A stretch of 64,000 bases of DNA from Acanthochromis polyacanthus (Eukaryota > Chordata > Actinopteri > Pomacentridae). Location: the NCBI RefSeq assembly GCF_021347895.1, contig NC_067122.1:9599983-9663982 (forward strand). The letters are read 5' to 3'. Made by a program: the position numbers and the translations under genes. Numbering within the stretch: position 1 is the first letter of the stretch; every line of letters starts with the position of its first letter. Shown here piece after piece: positions 61,629 through 64,000 of this stretch. A model generated the notes under the pieces. It was not told the DNA's origin, searched no databases, and saw only the letters and a program-made list of their open reading frames with translations.

Positions 61629-64000
61629 TAGCAAGCCCATACTGGAGAGCGACCAGGACGCATTAATAAGCTTACTGTGAGGTTCTTTGGCTCCTTCTGT
61701 TGGTCATAAGCTCAGGCAGCGACTGCAGGATTTCAAGCCGAATGTTTGGATAAAAAACACGCAGGCACATTTATTCGAGATTATTAACAAGCACTTGAAT
61801 CCGAGCACACAGTCCATCTCATCTGAGACGAAAATTGAAGATGCCAGATAAATGATGTTAGAAACCAACAGTGCCTAAAATGCCCTAAGAAAGTGTTTCA
61901 CCATCTGCTTATTTTTCCTATCAGCATCATGGCACCCAGTGTGAAGGAATCTCTAGTGAGGCATGGATGCAGTGAGAGGAGGGAGGAGGGGGTCAACGCC
62001 TTGCTGGAAGCATAGACAGGAACACGACTAGCCAGGGGGATATTGCGAATCTTTGTAAGGATTCCCCCAGAAAAAAAAAAAAAGCCCTCCCCCATTTCAC
62101 CCCCAGCAAACCTCTCACCCCTATTAACAAAGCCGTGGTAAAGCTAGAGCGTGGCCATGTTATCCAGGCCAAGGGCGGGGCACTCCGTGTGTCTGCAGCC
62201 GGCACGAGCACAAATGTGTGAAAAGTCAGATTCTGATATTTGCTGTATATCTGCTTATTCATTATCCACTAATGAACTGCTCCGATTTATTTACATACTG
62301 TCAATTTACGCTGAACGTAGCCTGTTAGTCACTGACAAGCTGCTGGCTCCTGTCGTTAATTTTCACAATCCCAGCGGACAAAAAGGTAATTAAGTGCAAA
62401 TGAGTATTTTCTAATGTGCAACATGCCCACAATACTGCTTAAATATTAAAATATTATGCATGAGATTGGAACACAATTCACCCTTTAGTGTTCATGGCTT
62501 TTGAAAGCATAGGAGGTACAAATGTTTAAAGAGCAGCACTCAAAATTTAAAAAAAAACCCTGAAAAACAGAAGCATGGTGAAGAGAACAGTAAAAGATCA
62601 GAAACGGTAACTGACAAATAAAAATTCCATTGTTTTCTAATGAATCGGTATAGCCTGCATTTTGAGCAAATCTGCTGTTTGCCAGGCTACTATACAAGTA
62701 ATAGTGGAGGTTAAATACCTCGAAACAGTTGACCTTTACATGTGAATGGACATATGTTACTTTAAAGCCCCTGCCTATAAAGTTGACCTAATCCGGATTA
62801 AAAATATCAGTGACAGGGGAATCTATGTGTTTCATAGTATGCCAGAGTTATAAAATAAAACATATATGGGGAACTGATAAAAATGCTATTTAAATCCACC
62901 AGAAACTACTCGGCAAAACTGAAGGGAGGAGCAACTATGGCAGAAAAAAAAAGTTTCTGATGCTGGAGATAATAAAGAATCTCAGCATTCTGAGGAGGGA
63001 AGAAAGCAATTGATGACGAGGCATATGGCATAAACATATGTTGACATAGTCCGTATGATTAGTCTCACTGTCAGAAGAGCTTTTCTTAAAAGGCAGTGAA
63101 AGTCTAAAAAGGTTTCGTCTTGAGACCTACAAACAAAGCTGCTGAGCACAGTTTTTTTGTGAATAACTGAAACAACTAAGAAGAAGGAGCCAGAGTTCAA
63201 GTCTAAGTATGTATCATGTTTTATGAATTAACTTACTATTTCTACAATGACTGGATGACAGGCGAGACATGTTCCAAGCATCAGCACTCCATAACTGTAC
63301 TTTAAGAGTTTTGCCAACCATGATGTCCTGCTTTATTTTGATGTTGAGGTGACTGCACCCCTTGCTAGCTCCACAAATAGAATATCCTTGTTGGTTTGTT
63401 ATCACTGCACTTGTCTAAAACAGTGACGCACTTCACTGGCGAAATTGATGTGTGTTCAGTGTTTGACCTGGAAGCAGGATTTATGGCATCCTGAACTGTT
63501 CTGAAGCCAATTGTTGGTCCCTGAAGTCTGACGTGGAAAACTGAATCCTACATTAAACATATTTTGAAAATGACATTATCTAATGAAACAAACCATATGA
63601 GACACAAATTGTTATTCAATTCCAAATGTTTTTATATGTATAGTTTTTGTCATAATGAATAGACCAAAGATTAGAACCAGGCTTTATGACCAATTCCTGA
63701 AATGGAGAAAACATGTGACACTTCTTTTTAACAAGTCAATGCTCCCATACAACCAAACACAACTATGTGAAACTGTACTCTTCATGTGTAACAACATCAC
63801 GTTTAACACTGGTCTTTCCCCCCCATAACATTTTATACTGCAATAACAGATTTGTGGATACATTGTCTCCCATGCCAAACATGTATGTAAATTCAACAGG
63901 TCATATGTGTACTTATCTATATGTAAATTCACTCTGTGTCATATCTATATGTAGATTCATCATGCCTGGTGCATTTCTCTATGAGATCTTTATTATTATA
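61629..64000. other. Intergenic sequence, nothing recognised
   Basis: No exon with splice borders, RNA gene or repeat terminus could be supported. The part around 62240-62460 is rich in homeodomain-like TAAT cores and an octamer-like GTGCAAAT, and could be a regulatory element. Confidence 0.45.

Overview
The window is vertebrate nuclear DNA and almost certainly from a teleost fish. The genes are split by consensus GT-AG introns, and the repeats are types common in fish: Tc1-like elements, hAT and piggyBac-like MITEs, L2-type LINE tails and tRNA-like SINE pieces. No prokaryotic, organellar or viral gene organisation was seen. All gene models were built by reading exons and checking that splice phases join; the totals close exactly in frame.

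Layout, left to right. 133-11150 (+) holds the last seven coding exons (1362 codons) of a teneurin, best matched to tenm3, ending in the teneurin C-terminal associated peptide. 11151-28826 is a large repeat-rich intergenic region. It contains a ~29-bp minisatellite complex (about 16250-20888) interrupted by a Tc1-like transposon, by an unrecognised coding-like fragment and by an inverted block. It also holds tRNA-like pieces, a ~60-bp tandem repeat, a Tc1-type MITE and a 2.3-kb hAT element with a perfect 8-bp target duplication. 28827-32924 (+) is a complete 12-exon tryptophan 2,3-dioxygenase gene (tdo2, 406 aa). 34294-47393 (-) is a complete 8-exon cathepsin O gene (ctso, 336 aa), tail-to-tail with tdo2. 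48475-53886 (+) is a complete 7-exon ankyrin/SOCS-box gene (asb5, 336 aa), head-to-head with ctso. 55545-58618 (+) is a complete 6-exon spata4 gene (260 aa). 58619-64000 has no recognised gene.

The genes are functionally unrelated: an adhesion receptor, a kynurenine-pathway enzyme, a lysosomal protease, an E3-ligase substrate adaptor and a sperm/cilium-associated protein. They are linked by ancestry, since the human orthologues all lie on distal 4q. In human, TDO2-CTSO (4q32) and SPATA4-ASB5/TENM3 (4q34-35) are separated, whereas here they sit in 64 kb.

Most interesting items: the minisatellite complex, with a clean transposon insertion and a later duplication of its left end; the unidentified coding-like fragment beside a head-to-head array; two overlapping ORFs with a signal-peptide-like start inside a ctso intron; and RFX X-box motifs, one 115 bp before the spata4 start codon and one near-perfect palindrome 3 kb beyond the gene.
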